From NCBI GenBank assembly GCA_031316315.1, contig JADBEO010000018.1:22264-86263 (forward strand): 64,000 bases of DNA, given 5' to 3'. The notes under the pieces are model-generated. The model did not search any database. It saw only the letters and a list, made by a program, of their open reading frames with translations, and had not been told where the DNA came from. Below, piece by piece: positions 44,992 through 54,944 of the stretch; position 1 is the stretch's first letter; every line of letters starts with the position of its first letter. The position numbers and the translations under genes were made by a program. Source of the stretch: Chelatococcus sambhunathii (GTDB lineage: Bacteria; Pseudomonadota; Alphaproteobacteria; Rhizobiales; Methylopilaceae).

Positions 44992-46650
44992 TCAGGCGCT
45001 CGCGGCTTGTTGAGGCGGCGTGCTTGTCTCCTCGCCGGCGGCCGCCGGTCTGCCCGGGCGGCGTTCGGAACGGGAGAGCGGCGTCATCGCCTCGACGAGC
45101 AATGTGAACGAGGCGGCGGGCAATGGCGGCGAGAACACGTAGCCTTGCGCCATCCGCACGCCCTTCGCCCGGAGGTACTCGACCTGCTCGATCGTCTCGA
45201 CGCCTTCCGCGACCAGATCGAGATGCATGTCTTCGGCGAGCTTCACGAGGCTGTCGACGATGGCCACGGAGTAGCGGTCCGTGCCGATCGCGTCGACGAA
45301 CATCTTGTCCATCTTCATGACGTCGACGCCGAGCTTGAGCAGATAGGACAACCCGCCATGGCCCGTGCCGACGTCGTCGAGCGCGACGCGGGCCCCGAGC
45401 GCCTGCAGCTTGGCGATGATCAGCCTCGCCTTCGGGATGTCCGGCAGCTGCTGCCGTTCGGTCACTTCGAAGATGAGCTGCGACGTGCGTATCGACGAGG
45501 ATTCGAAGATCCTCTGCACGTCGTCGACGATGGACGGATCCTCGAAATGTCCGGCGCACAGGTTGAAGCTCAGCTTCAGGCCGGGGCGCGCTCCGTAGAG
45601 CGGCGCCATTTCATCCCGCGCCCTCTCGAGCAGCGCGAGCGTCATCGGGAAGATCTCGCCGCTCGCCTCGGCGAGGCCGATAAACCGGCCGGGCGGGACG
45701 ACCTTGCCGTCGCGCTTGATCCAGCGCACCAGCACCTCGCAGCCGTGGATCCGTCCGGTCGCGATGTCGATCACCGGCTGGTAATAGGGCACGAATTCGC
45801 CGCGCCGGACGCCGTCCGCGATCTCGCGGATCGGGCCGCCGCTCCGCCTGCCGACGACGACGGCGATCGCGATCGCGAAGATGGCGAAGGCCGTGCCGCC
45901 GATATTGGCGTAGACGAACGGCATCGCGTTCGCCTTCAGGACGGCCGATCCGGGCGCCGATATGACGATCCTGAGGGGGTATCGTCTGCTGGACGCGGCC
46001 GCCGAAACCGCCAGCGCCGGGGCCGCGTCCTGCGTCCCGACCGGCTCGCCTGACGCGACGCTTCGGCTGAACACGCCGCCGTGCATCAGCTCCGCTTCCG
46101 CGGTGAAGCCGGAGGTCATGCGGCTTCGAAGGAAGAGCGGCAGGAAGTCGTCGCCGGGGATGAGGAATCGCAGCCCCGTCCCGTCCGCGTAGCTCCACTG
46201 CAGGCGCAGCATTCGCTCATGCGACTCGCTGCCCACCGCGACCACCGAAAGCGTCGCCTCCGGACTGGCGGCGCCATGTTCGGGAGAGACCGCGCGGACG
46301 ACGCGGGTCGTGCCGAAGCCGGTGCAGGTCGGGCGGCCGTCCTGCCCCGTCGCGGAAATTTCGGAGACGAAGCGCGCCGCGTGCTCGGCTCTCTGCATCG
46401 CGGCCAGACCGCCTGCCTTGCAGTCGCGAACGCCGCCGAGGCCGAGCAGGATCAGTTGGGTCATCGCGGCGTCGATGCGCTGCTCGGCGGCGCTGAGCGC
46501 CGAGCGGGCGATGTCGTCCATCTCGCGCTGCGCCGTCGTCAGCGCGTTGATCGCCAGTAGGGCGTTGAGGCCGACGATCGGGGCGGCGACGACGCCGAGC
46601 GCCGTCAACAGCGCGCGCTTCCAAGTCTTTCGCGCGTCATGCACCGCCAA
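44992..46650 (-). CDS. CSS-motif sensor c-di-GMP phosphodiesterase (EAL)
   Basis: A 552-aa membrane protein: helix 1 (about 13-35), a periplasmic CSS-type region with cysteines at GVRDCKAGGL and RPTCTGFG, helix 2 (about 235-260), then an EAL domain (about 265-520). EAL motif is the EVL variant (GCEVLVRW) seen in this subfamily. Catalytic-type residues remain: Asn in KLSFNLCAG, Glu in IFEVTER, DD in ALDDVGTG, Lys in MKMDKMFVD and Glu in VAEGVET. So it is likely an active c-di-GMP hydrolase regulated by periplasmic redox state, inferred from E. coli relatives. It is followed by the ceramidase-like gene with a 4-base gap. Confidence 0.88.
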   Translation of the reverse strand: MAVHDARKTWKRALLTALGVVAAPIVGLNALLAINALTTAQREMDDIARSALSAAEQRIDAAMTQLILLGLGGVRDCKAGGLAAMQRAEHAARFVSEISATGQDGRPTCTGFGTTRVVRAVSPEHGAASPEATLSVVAVGSESHERMLRLQWSYADGTGLRFLIPGDDFLPLFLRSRMTSGFTAEAELMHGGVFSRSVASGEPVGTQDAAPALAVSAAASSRRYPLRIVISAPGSAVLKANAMPFVYANIGGTAFAIFAIAIAVVVGRRSGGPIREIADGVRRGEFVPYYQPVIDIATGRIHGCEVLVRWIKRDGKVVPPGRFIGLAEASGEIFPMTLALLERARDEMAPLYGARPGLKLSFNLCAGHFEDPSIVDDVQRIFESSSIRTSQLIFEVTERQQLPDIPKARLIIAKLQALGARVALDDVGTGHGGLSYLLKLGVDVMKMDKMFVDAIGTDRYSVAIVDSLVKLAEDMHLDLVAEGVETIEQVEYLRAKGVRMAQGYVFSPPLPAASFTLLVEAMTPLSRSERRPGRPAAAGEETSTPPQQAASA

Positions 46651-46721
46651 GCCGCTCCGGCCAACCGGAGGGCCGACCGCCTCTCCGGAAAGGAGCTTCG
46701 CGCGACAGCCTTAATTCTCGA

Positions 46722-49046
46722 CTAAGACCCGCCTAAGACGCCGGTCGGCAGCGGCTGTCCCTGCGCCTCCACCACGGCCACCGCCGTCATGTTCACGACG
46801 CCCCGCGCCGTGACGGACGGTGTGAGGATGTGCGCCGGTTTCGCCGCGCCGACCAGGATCGGCCCGACAGGCAGCGCGTCCGCCAGCGTCCTGATCAGCT
46901 GCGTCGCGATGTTGGCCGCGTCGAGGTTCGGGAACAGCAGCAGGTTCGCCTCGCCTTCGAGACGGCTGTCGGGCAGCAGGCGCTCGCGCAGCGACGGCAG
47001 CAGAGCGATATCGCCCATCATCTCGCCGTCGACCTCGAGATCCGGCGCGAGCTCGCGGATGATCGCGAGCGCCTCGCGCATCTTCTTCGCCGACGGCGTG
47101 TCGTGCGAGCCGAAGTTGGAGTGCGACAGGAGCGCCGCCTTCGGCGTGATGCCGAACCGCTCGATGACGCGCGCGCAGTGGACCGCGCAGTCCGCGATGC
47201 TGCGGGCGTCCGGCTCGGGCGTCACATAGGTGTCCGAGAGGAAATAGGCGCCGCGGCCACTGATCAGCAGCGAGATCGTCGAATAATCCGGCGCGTCGGA
47301 GGCGAGCCCGATGACCCTGTCGATCGAGCGCAGATGGTCGTGGAAGCGCCCTTCCAGCCCGCACAGCATCGCGTCGGCCTCGCCGCGCTGCACGGCGAGC
47401 GCCGCGATCACCGTGGCGTTGGTCCGCACCACGGTGCGCGCGCGGTCGGGGGTCACGCCCTTGCGCCCCGCCCGCTCGACGTAGAGCGCGACGTAGTCGC
47501 GATAGCGCTTGTCGTCTTCCGGGTTGATGATCTCGATGTCGACGCCCGGCTTGAAGGTCAGGCCATAGCGCCGCGCGCGTACGTCGATGACGTTCGGCCG
47601 CCCGATCAGGATCGGCGTCGCGATCCCCTCCTCGATCGCGACTTCAGCCGCGCGCAGCGCGCGCTCGTCCTCCCCGTCGGCGTAGATCACCCGCTTCGGC
47701 GCGGCGCGGGCGGCGGAGAACACCGGCTTCATGACGAAGCCCGAGCGGAACACGAAGCGGTTGAGCTGGTCCTCATAGGCGCGGAAGTCCGCGATCGGCC
47801 TGCGCGCCACGCCGGTCTCCATCGCCGCGCGCGCGACCGCCGGCGCGATGCGCAGGATGAGACGGGGATCGAACGGGCTCGGGATCAGCGAGTCGGGGCC
47901 GAACAGCCGCGTCTCGCCGCCATAGGCCTTGGCCACCACGTCGGACGAGGCTTCGCGCGCGAGGGCCGCGATGGCGCGCACGGCGGCGACCTTCATCTGC
48001 TCGTTGATGCTGGTCGCCGAAACGTCGAGCGCGCCCCGGAAGATGTAGGGGAAGCACAGCACGTTGTTGACCTGGTTCGGGAAGTCCGACCGCCCGGTGC
48101 AGATCATGGCGCCTGGACTGACCTTGCGCGCCTCGTCCGGCATGATCTCGGGCGTCGGATTGGCGAGCGCCAGGATCATGGGCTTCGGCGCCATCGACGC
48201 GACCATCTCGGGCTTCAGCACGCCGCCCGCGGACAGGCCGAGGAAGACGTCGGCGCCGCCGATCACCTCGGCCAGCTTCCGCGCCTCGGTCTTCTGCGCA
48301 TAGACGCTCTTCCAGCGGTCCATGAGCGCCTCGCGGCCCTCATAGACGACGCCCTCGATGTCGGTGACCCAGATGTTCTCGCGCTTCGCGCCGAGGGCGA
48401 CCAGCAGGTTGAGGCAGGCGAGCGCGGCGGCGCCTGCGCCGGACGTGACGATCTTCACCGATCCGAGGGACTTCTGGGCCAGCTCGAGGCCGTTGACGAT
48501 GGCGGCCGCGACGATGATCGCCGTGCCGTGCTGGTCGTCGTGGAAGACGGGGATGCCCATCCGGGCCTTACAGGCCTCCTCGACCTCGAAGCACTCCGGC
48601 GCCTTGATGTCCTCCAGATTGATGCCGCCGAAGGTCGGCTCGAGCGCGCAGACGACCTCGATCAGCCGCTGCGCGTCGGTCTCGGCCACCTCGATGTCGA
48701 ACACGTCGATGCCGGCGAATTTCTTGAAGAGGACGGCCTTGCCCTCCATCACGGGCTTGCCGGCGAGCGCGCCGATGTTGCCGAGGCCGAGCACGGCGGT
48801 GCCGTTGGTGAGCACCGCGACGAGGTTCTGCCGGATCGTGAGCTCGTCGGCCTGGCGCGGGTCCTCGGCGATCGCGTCGCAGGCGGCGGCGACGCCGGGC
48901 GAATAGGCGAGCGCGAGGTCGCGCTGGTTGCCGAGCGGCTTCGTCGGCTTGATCTCGATCTTGCCGGGTCGCGTTCCGGTCGCCGCTGCGCCGCGGTGAT
49001 AGACCAGCGCGCCCGTGCGCAGGTCGTCGGACATCTGGCTTGCCAT
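46722..49046 (-). CDS. maeB: NADP-dependent malic enzyme with phosphotransacetylase-like domain
   Basis: A 774-aa two-part enzyme. The N-terminal malic enzyme part (residues about 1-430) has AYSPGVAAACDAIAEDP, VLGLGNIGALAGKPVMEGKA, FHDDQHGTAIIVAAAIVNGL and the NADP-binding TSGAGAAALACLNLL. The C-terminal part (about 440-774) resembles phosphotransacetylase and usually regulates by acetyl-CoA without activity of its own. It converts malate to pyruvate with NADPH. Length matches the family (about 760). Confidence 0.95.
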   Translation of the reverse strand: MASQMSDDLRTGALVYHRGAAATGTRPGKIEIKPTKPLGNQRDLALAYSPGVAAACDAIAEDPRQADELTIRQNLVAVLTNGTAVLGLGNIGALAGKPVMEGKAVLFKKFAGIDVFDIEVAETDAQRLIEVVCALEPTFGGINLEDIKAPECFEVEEACKARMGIPVFHDDQHGTAIIVAAAIVNGLELAQKSLGSVKIVTSGAGAAALACLNLLVALGAKRENIWVTDIEGVVYEGREALMDRWKSVYAQKTEARKLAEVIGGADVFLGLSAGGVLKPEMVASMAPKPMILALANPTPEIMPDEARKVSPGAMICTGRSDFPNQVNNVLCFPYIFRGALDVSATSINEQMKVAAVRAIAALAREASSDVVAKAYGGETRLFGPDSLIPSPFDPRLILRIAPAVARAAMETGVARRPIADFRAYEDQLNRFVFRSGFVMKPVFSAARAAPKRVIYADGEDERALRAAEVAIEEGIATPILIGRPNVIDVRARRYGLTFKPGVDIEIINPEDDKRYRDYVALYVERAGRKGVTPDRARTVVRTNATVIAALAVQRGEADAMLCGLEGRFHDHLRSIDRVIGLASDAPDYSTISLLISGRGAYFLSDTYVTPEPDARSIADCAVHCARVIERFGITPKAALLSHSNFGSHDTPSAKKMREALAIIRELAPDLEVDGEMMGDIALLPSLRERLLPDSRLEGEANLLLFPNLDAANIATQLIRTLADALPVGPILVGAAKPAHILTPSVTARGVVNMTAVAVVEAQGQPLPTGVLGGS

Positions 49047-49247
49047 GGCGCTTTCTCCGGGAGGTCCGGGCCCGGCGGTCCGGCGTTGATTGTTTTAGTC
49101 CGGGCTCTCCGGAATGCCGCCCCCCTCGGGTCCGCGTCAAGACGTCCGCAGGGAGACAGCGCATGCGACGTGAGACAAACGGCGGCGGCGGCCGTACCTA
49201 CGCAGCGTCGGCCAACGAGAATCCGACGCGAGGAGCGCCCGAGGCCG

Positions 49248-51230
49248 ATGAACCGGAAGACCGCTGGGATCCTCGGCGCGCTCGTCATCTGCGCGGCGAC
49301 GCTCGCATTCGCGACCCCCTACGCCGTTCGAAAATTCGCGGAAGCCGAGGTCGACCGCTCGCTGTCGCGGATCGCCTGGCAGACCACCTCGCTGGTCCGG
49401 CGCGGCGACGTCACCGTCGATGTCTGGTCCTGGACGGTGAACGTGGCGTCGATCGAGATCATCGGCGCCGGCGGCGAGACCCGAACCGAGATCGGCCGGC
49501 TGACGATCGTCCGCCCGAGCGGCTCGGACGGCCGGATGACCGCTCGCCGCATGATCCTCGACGACGTGAAGGCTGCCGGGCCCTCGGAGACGATGACGAT
49601 CCCGCGCGCCGAGATCCGCGGCTATGCGGGTCCCGAGCGCGGCCTGACCGCAACGCCCGGACTCAACCGCGGCGCCAAGAGTCAGGCGGACCTGTTTGAA
49701 AACCTGTCGATCGACCGTCTCGTCGCGCCGGTCGTGACCTTCACGGCGAAGAGCGGCATCCGGCGGTCGGTGCGCAACCTGGTCGTGAGCGGCATGCAGG
49801 ACGGGGTGATCGGATCCGCGACGGCCGACGCGATCACGCTGACGGCGCCATATCTTCCGCGGACCGATCCGGACGCGCCCTCCTCGCTGCTGATCTCGAC
49901 CGGCGCGGTTCGTTACGAGCAGCTCAGCCTGCCGACGCTCTGGCGTTTCCGCGACGGCGTGAAGGACGAGGAAAGGCGGAGCCTCCTAAAGTCGGCGTCG
50001 ATCGCCGACCTGAACGTGTCGCTGACCATGCGCCCGGGCGGCCGCTTCTCCGCCTCCGCCGACCGGCTCGACGTCGACGACGTCGCCCTCAGCCCGCTCG
50101 GCTTCGAGCTCTCCGCCTTCGATCCGATCGCGACGGGCATGCGCTTCGGCTCGGACGCGACCCCGAACGAGGTGCGCGAGCAGCTGTCGTTCACGGCCTC
50201 GCTGCTGCGGGCGGCCTCGTTCCGGAAGGTCGCCGTCACAAACGCCAGAGCGCAGATAAGCTCCGCGGGGGAGCCGCAGACGACCTTCAATCTCGGCTCG
50301 GTCCAGGTCGGCCCTTACGCCGACGCGCGCCTGGATACGGTGAAGTTCGCGAAGGCCGCCTATGAGGAGGCGGGGGCGATGAAAGCCACTCTCGACGCCG
50401 GCGGCGCCTACGGCTTCGACGCCAGCGGGGTTCTCGCTTATGTCGAGCGGGTCGCCCGCAACGAGGTGCTTCTCACCACCACCCCGACGGCGAGCGAGAT
50501 GCTCAAGATCATCCCGCGCGTCAAGGCGTTGGACGCGCAGGCGCTGGACGTCTGGACGCCGGACGGGTCGCTCAAGGCGGATCGCGCGCGGATCGACCTC
50601 GACGCCCCGCTCGACGCCGTCCCGCAGAACGTGATGGTCCGTCTGGACGGGCTCGACGCTTCTCCGCCCGCGGACAGCGCCGCGCAGAAATGGATCGAGC
50701 GCATGGAGCTCGACGGACTGAAAGGCTCCGCGAAATTCTCCGTCACGCTCGATCCGGACAAGAACGCGCTGAAGCTGGACTGGCTCGACTACAGCTTCGA
50801 GGGGCTCGGCGCCATCGAAGCCAGCGGATCCTTCGCGGACGTCGATCCGGTGCTGGCGGTCGCGAGCGGCGCCGATTTCGTCGACAAGTTTTCCGCCATC
50901 AAGCTCGCGCCGTTCAAGCTCACGCTGAAGGACGGCGGCGCGGCCGACGTCCTCCTCCGTCGTGCGGCCGCCAAAGCCGGCGAGCCGCCGGAGTCGTTCC
51001 GCGAGAGCTTCGCGCGGGAGCTCCAGGAGACGATCCCGGCGCTGCTCGGGCCGCCGGCCGAGCAATCCGGCGTCGCGGCCGCGGACTTCATCCGCGACCC
51101 GCGTTCGGCCGAGATCACGCTCGCACCGCGCAAGACCGACCAGACGCTGCTCGACCTGATCCGCGCGGCCCAGCTCGGGCCGGTCGGGCTGGCGCAGGTC
51201 GTCGACCTGCAGGTGCTGTACAAGAGGTGA
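49248..51230 (+). CDS. Unrecognised 660-aa exported protein
   Basis: Starts MNRKTAGILGALVICAATLA with a clear signal sequence or anchor. The rest is regular beta-rich sequence with repeated segments of the form DGxKAxSAxxL and KF..A.Y..AGAM, and a C-terminal AQLGPVGLAQVVDLQVLYKR. The amphipathic strand pattern recalls AsmA/DUF945-like periplasmic proteins, but I cannot assign a family. The ATG at 49248 follows GAGG; the very long open frame upstream (from about 46830) is antisense to the malic enzyme and not coding. It is divergent from maeB. Confidence 0.75.
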   Translation: MNRKTAGILGALVICAATLAFATPYAVRKFAEAEVDRSLSRIAWQTTSLVRRGDVTVDVWSWTVNVASIEIIGAGGETRTEIGRLTIVRPSGSDGRMTARRMILDDVKAAGPSETMTIPRAEIRGYAGPERGLTATPGLNRGAKSQADLFENLSIDRLVAPVVTFTAKSGIRRSVRNLVVSGMQDGVIGSATADAITLTAPYLPRTDPDAPSSLLISTGAVRYEQLSLPTLWRFRDGVKDEERRSLLKSASIADLNVSLTMRPGGRFSASADRLDVDDVALSPLGFELSAFDPIATGMRFGSDATPNEVREQLSFTASLLRAASFRKVAVTNARAQISSAGEPQTTFNLGSVQVGPYADARLDTVKFAKAAYEEAGAMKATLDAGGAYGFDASGVLAYVERVARNEVLLTTTPTASEMLKIIPRVKALDAQALDVWTPDGSLKADRARIDLDAPLDAVPQNVMVRLDGLDASPPADSAAQKWIERMELDGLKGSAKFSVTLDPDKNALKLDWLDYSFEGLGAIEASGSFADVDPVLAVASGADFVDKFSAIKLAPFKLTLKDGGAADVLLRRAAAKAGEPPESFRESFARELQETIPALLGPPAEQSGVAAADFIRDPRSAEITLAPRKTDQTLLDLIRAAQLGPVGLAQVVDLQVLYKR

Positions 51231-51537
51231 GCCACGATCGTCATGCCCGGACTTGATCCGGGCATCCATCATCGGAAACTCGGATGTCGCCGAGTTTCCT
51301 ATTTGGACGGCGAAGTCGGAAACATCCGACTTCGCGGGCGCGTCCGCGCCCCGACGTTGCGCCGGCAGCCCCCTCACCCGCTCACTTCGTTCGCGACCTC
51401 TCCCCGCCGGGGAGAGGTCGACATGGCGACAGCCATGGCGGGTGAGGGGGCGGACGGTGTGAAGACCAGGCGCTTGCGTCGATTGTATCCGAAACCGGAC
51501 AGCCGTGGGCCAGACTCGGCGACGGCAGCGGAGCGGA
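51231..51537. repeat. 307-bp gap filled with palindromic repeats
   Basis: Three repeat types are adjacent. At 51241-51272 a hairpin with TGCCCGGACTTGATCCGGGCA. At 51273-51345 paired segments around CATCCGACTTCG. At 51371-51453 an inverted repeat opening CCCCCTCACCCGCTCAC and closing ATGGCGGGTGAGGGGG, with an inner CTCTCCCC-GCC-GGGGAGAG hairpin. No gene is supported in the gap. Confidence 0.65.
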
Positions 51538-53391
51538 TCAGCCCTTCTGCGCAGCGGGCGCCTGCGGGATGGCGGTGCGGATGTTGAGCTCGCGAAGCTG
51601 CTTCGGCGTCACCTCTGAGGGCGCGCCCATCAGCAGGTCCTCCGCGCGCTGGTTCATCGGGAAGGCGACGACCTCGCGCAGGTTCTCCTCGCGGCAGAGC
51701 AGCATGACGATGCGGTCGACGCCCGGCGCGATGCCGCCATGCGGCGGCGCGCCGTAGGTCAGCGCTTTCAGCATTCCGCCGAACTTCGCCTCCAGCACGT
51801 CCGCGCCGTAGCCGGCGATCTCGAACGCCTTGCGCATGATCTCCGGCCGATGGTTCCGGATCGCGCCCGACGACAGCTCCACGCCGTTGCAGACGATGTC
51901 GTACTGGAACGCCTTGATCGTCAGCGGGTCCTTGGTCTCTAACGCCTCGAGGCCGCCCTGCGGCATGGAGAACGGGTTGTGGGAGAAGTCGACGCGCTTC
52001 TCGTCCTCGTTCCACTCGAACATCGGGAAATCGACGATCCAGCAGAACTCGAAGCCGGAGGTGCGAGACAGGCCGAGCTGCGTGCCGATCTGGATACGCG
52101 CCTTGCCGGCGAGCGAGGCCGCCTTGTCCGGCGTGTCGCAGGCGAAGAACACGCTGTCGCCCGCCCCGAGCTTCAGCTTGAACGCGATCTTCCGCTGGAT
52201 CTCGACCGGCACGAACTTGGCGATCGGACCCTTGCCCTCCAGCAGCTTCGCGCTCGGCTGGAGGTGGGTGTCGCTGATCGTCTGGGGCAGCGAGCCGCCC
52301 TCCTCGAAGGTGATGTAGCCGAGGCCCGGGGCCCCCTCCCCGCGCGCCCAGTCGTTGAGCTTGTCGAAGAAGGAGCGCGGCTGACGGCCGGCGTGCGGCG
52401 CCGGGATGGCGCGGACCACGCCGCCGGCCTCGATCACGCGCTTGAAGGCGTTGAAGGTCACTGACGGGTCGGAGAACTCGGCGGTGACGTCGGCGATCTC
52501 GATCGGGTTCCTGAGGTCCGGCTTGTCGGAGCCGTATTTCAGCATCGCGTCGGCGTAGGTGATGCGCGGGAATTTCTGGGTCATCGCCTCGCCGTCGGCG
52601 AACTCCTCGAACACGCCGCGCATGACGGGCTCGACCGCCTGGAACACGTCCTCCTGCTCGACGAAGCTCATCTCGATATCGAGCTGGTAGAACTCCCCCG
52701 GCGAGCGGTCGGCGCGCGGGTCCTCGTCGCGGAAGCAGGGCGCGATCTGGAAGTAGCGGTCGAAGCCCGACATCATCAGCAGCTGCTTGAACTGCTGCGG
52801 CGCCTGCGGCAGCGCGTAGAACTTGCCGGGATGGAGCCGCGACGGCACCAGGAAGTCGCGCGCCCCCTCCGGCGAGGAGGCGGTCAGGATCGGCGTCTGG
52901 AACTCGAAGAAGCCCTGCTCGCGCATGCGCCGGCGCAAGGAGTCGATGATCGCGCCGCGCTTCATAATGTTCCTGTGGATGCGCTCGCGGCGAAGATCGA
53001 GGAAGCGGTACTTGAGGCGCGTCTCCTCCGGATAGTCCTGCTCGCCGAACACCGGCATCGGTAGCTCCGCCGCCGGCCCCAGCGTCTCGACCTCGGTCGC
53101 GTAGACCTCGACTTCGCCGGTCGGCAGGTCCTTGTTCTCGGTGCCGGCCGGCCGCGTGCGGACCTTGCCGTCGATCCGGATGACCCATTCGGAGCGCGCC
53201 TTCTCGATCGCGGCGAAGGCGGCGGAGTCCGGGTCGGCGACGACCTGCGTCACGCCGTAGTGGTCGCGAAGGTCGACGAACAGCACGCCGCCATGGTCGC
53301 GCACGCGATGCACCCAGCCGGAGAGCCGGACGGTCTGGCCGACATGCTCGGGCCGGAGCGCGGCGCAGGTGTGGGTGCGGTAGCGATGCAT
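51538..53391 (-). CDS. aspS: Aspartyl-tRNA synthetase
   Basis: A 617-aa class II synthetase: anticodon-binding OB fold at the start ([20 protein letters not shown]), class II motif 1 ([20 protein letters not shown]), motif 2 ([20 protein letters not shown]), the bacterial GAD insertion, and motif 3 ([19 protein letters not shown]). The start at 53391 (MHRYRTHTC) is usual for relatives; an ATG two codons upstream is nearly as good. Alphaproteobacterial AspRS often also charges tRNA-Asn for GatCAB; not testable here. Confidence 0.96.
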   Translation of the reverse strand: MHRYRTHTCAALRPEHVGQTVRLSGWVHRVRDHGGVLFVDLRDHYGVTQVVADPDSAAFAAIEKARSEWVIRIDGKVRTRPAGTENKDLPTGEVEVYATEVETLGPAAELPMPVFGEQDYPEETRLKYRFLDLRRERIHRNIMKRGAIIDSLRRRMREQGFFEFQTPILTASSPEGARDFLVPSRLHPGKFYALPQAPQQFKQLLMMSGFDRYFQIAPCFRDEDPRADRSPGEFYQLDIEMSFVEQEDVFQAVEPVMRGVFEEFADGEAMTQKFPRITYADAMLKYGSDKPDLRNPIEIADVTAEFSDPSVTFNAFKRVIEAGGVVRAIPAPHAGRQPRSFFDKLNDWARGEGAPGLGYITFEEGGSLPQTISDTHLQPSAKLLEGKGPIAKFVPVEIQRKIAFKLKLGAGDSVFFACDTPDKAASLAGKARIQIGTQLGLSRTSGFEFCWIVDFPMFEWNEDEKRVDFSHNPFSMPQGGLEALETKDPLTIKAFQYDIVCNGVELSSGAIRNHRPEIMRKAFEIAGYGADVLEAKFGGMLKALTYGAPPHGGIAPGVDRIVMLLCREENLREVVAFPMNQRAEDLLMGAPSEVTPKQLRELNIRTAIPQAPAAQKG

Positions 53392-53546
53392 CGTCATTCG
53401 TCCCGAAGGTCTTGGGGGCGTCGCGGCGGGCGGATCGGCCCCGGAAATTGCGCGCGGGACCACGGCACGCGCTTCGGCGGCTTGTCAAGGATCAGACCCG
53501 CGCGAGCGCGAGACAGCGCGATGGTTTGGAGGTATAGGCGCGTTCC

Positions 53547-54797
53547 ATGATGATCACCACGACACAAGAGCTCGCGGACGCCTGCGCGCGGCTCTCGAAG
53601 GCCCCTTACATCACCGTCGACACGGAGTTCCTCCGGGAGACGACGTTCTGGCCGAAGCTGTGCGTCGTCCAGCTCGCCGACGACGTGAAGCCCGAAGTGG
53701 TCGACGCGCTCGCGCCCGGCATCGATCTTTCGCCGCTGTTCGAGCTGATGGCGGACGAGGCGGTGCTGAAGGTGTTCCATTCCGGCCGCCAGGACATCGA
53801 GATCTTCCACCACCTGTCGGGCAAGGTCCCGCATCCGGTGTTCGACACCCAGGTCGCCGCCATGGTTCTCGGCTTCGGCGACTCGATTTCCTACGACCAG
53901 CTGGTCGGCCGCACGACCGGGGCTTCGATCGACAAGTCCTCGCGCTTCACCGACTGGAGCCGGCGCCCGCTCTCGGACGAGCAGGTCGCCTACGCCATCG
54001 CCGACGTCACCCATCTGCGCGAGGTCTACGAGAAGCTCGCCGCCGATCTCGAAAAGCGCGGCCGCGCCGACTGGCTGCTCGAGGAGATGGAGGTGCTGAC
54101 CTCGCCCTCAACCTACGAGTCCCACCCGGAGGACGCCTGGCAGCGGTTCCGCACGCGGCTCCGCAAGCCGCGCGAGCTCGCGGTGATGATCGAGGTCGCG
54201 GCCTGGCGCGAGCGGGAGGCGCAGAGCCGCGACGTGCCGCGCTCGCGCGTTCTGAAGGACGACGCGCTGGTCGAGATCGCGACGCGCGCGCCCCGCACCG
54301 TCGACGCGCTCGCCTCGCTCCGCGCCTTTCCGCGCGGCTATGAGCGCTCGCGCGCGGGCCAGGAGATCATCGAGGCCGTAACCCGCGGGGTCGAGCGCGA
54401 CCCGGAGAGCCTCCCCGCCATGGAGCGTGAGCGCGGCGGCGGCGGCAATCCGGCGACGGTCGAACTGCTAAAGGTCCTGCTCCGCATGATCGCCGAGCGC
54501 CACGCCGTCGCCGCGAAGGTGCTCGCCAATGTCGACGACCTCGAGCGGATCGCGGCCGACGACGAGGCGGACGTGGCGGCTCTCTCCGGCTGGCGGCGCG
54601 AGCTGTTCGGCGAGCAGGCGCTGAAGCTCAAGGCCGGGACGCTTGCGCTCGCCGTCGAGCGTGGACGCGTCGTCGCCGTCGAGCGCGACCCGGCCGAGGA
54701 CGGCCCCCTCCCCGCGCCGAAACCGCGCCATCGCAAGCGCCGGAACGGCGGCGGCGCGGCGCGCGCTTCGGAGACGGCGGCCGCTCCGGACCAATAA
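53547..54797 (+). CDS. rnd: Ribonuclease D
   Basis: A 416-aa 3'-5' exoribonuclease for tRNA 3' maturation. DEDD motifs: Exo [15 protein letters not shown], Exo [16 protein letters not shown], Exo [17 protein letters not shown]. An HRDC-type helical domain covers about 205-290, followed by a second helical region and a basic tail. ATG codons at 53547 and 53550 are equivalent. It is divergent from aspS. Confidence 0.95.
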   Translation: MMITTTQELADACARLSKAPYITVDTEFLRETTFWPKLCVVQLADDVKPEVVDALAPGIDLSPLFELMADEAVLKVFHSGRQDIEIFHHLSGKVPHPVFDTQVAAMVLGFGDSISYDQLVGRTTGASIDKSSRFTDWSRRPLSDEQVAYAIADVTHLREVYEKLAADLEKRGRADWLLEEMEVLTSPSTYESHPEDAWQRFRTRLRKPRELAVMIEVAAWREREAQSRDVPRSRVLKDDALVEIATRAPRTVDALASLRAFPRGYERSRAGQEIIEAVTRGVERDPESLPAMERERGGGGNPATVELLKVLLRMIAERHAVAAKVLANVDDLERIAADDEADVAALSGWRRELFGEQALKLKAGTLALAVERGRVVAVERDPAEDGPLPAPKPRHRKRRNGGGAARASETAAAPDQ

Positions 54798-54944
54798 GCC
54801 GGCCGGCTCATTCCGCGCCTGTCCAGCGACGCCGAGGGGTTGGTCGCCACCTCGCGATTGGATTGTGACAGTCATGTGTAGCAAGACGGCCGGGGCCGAT
54901 GTCGGCTCGTCCTTGCGCCACCGCGCCCCAGTCCGGACCCAGTC

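Noticed and set aside
46830..51230. A 1466-codon open frame on the plus strand
   Set aside because: Its first 800 codons are antisense to the malic enzyme and read as Arg/His/Ala-rich GC shadow; only the part from 49248 has a signal peptide and normal composition.
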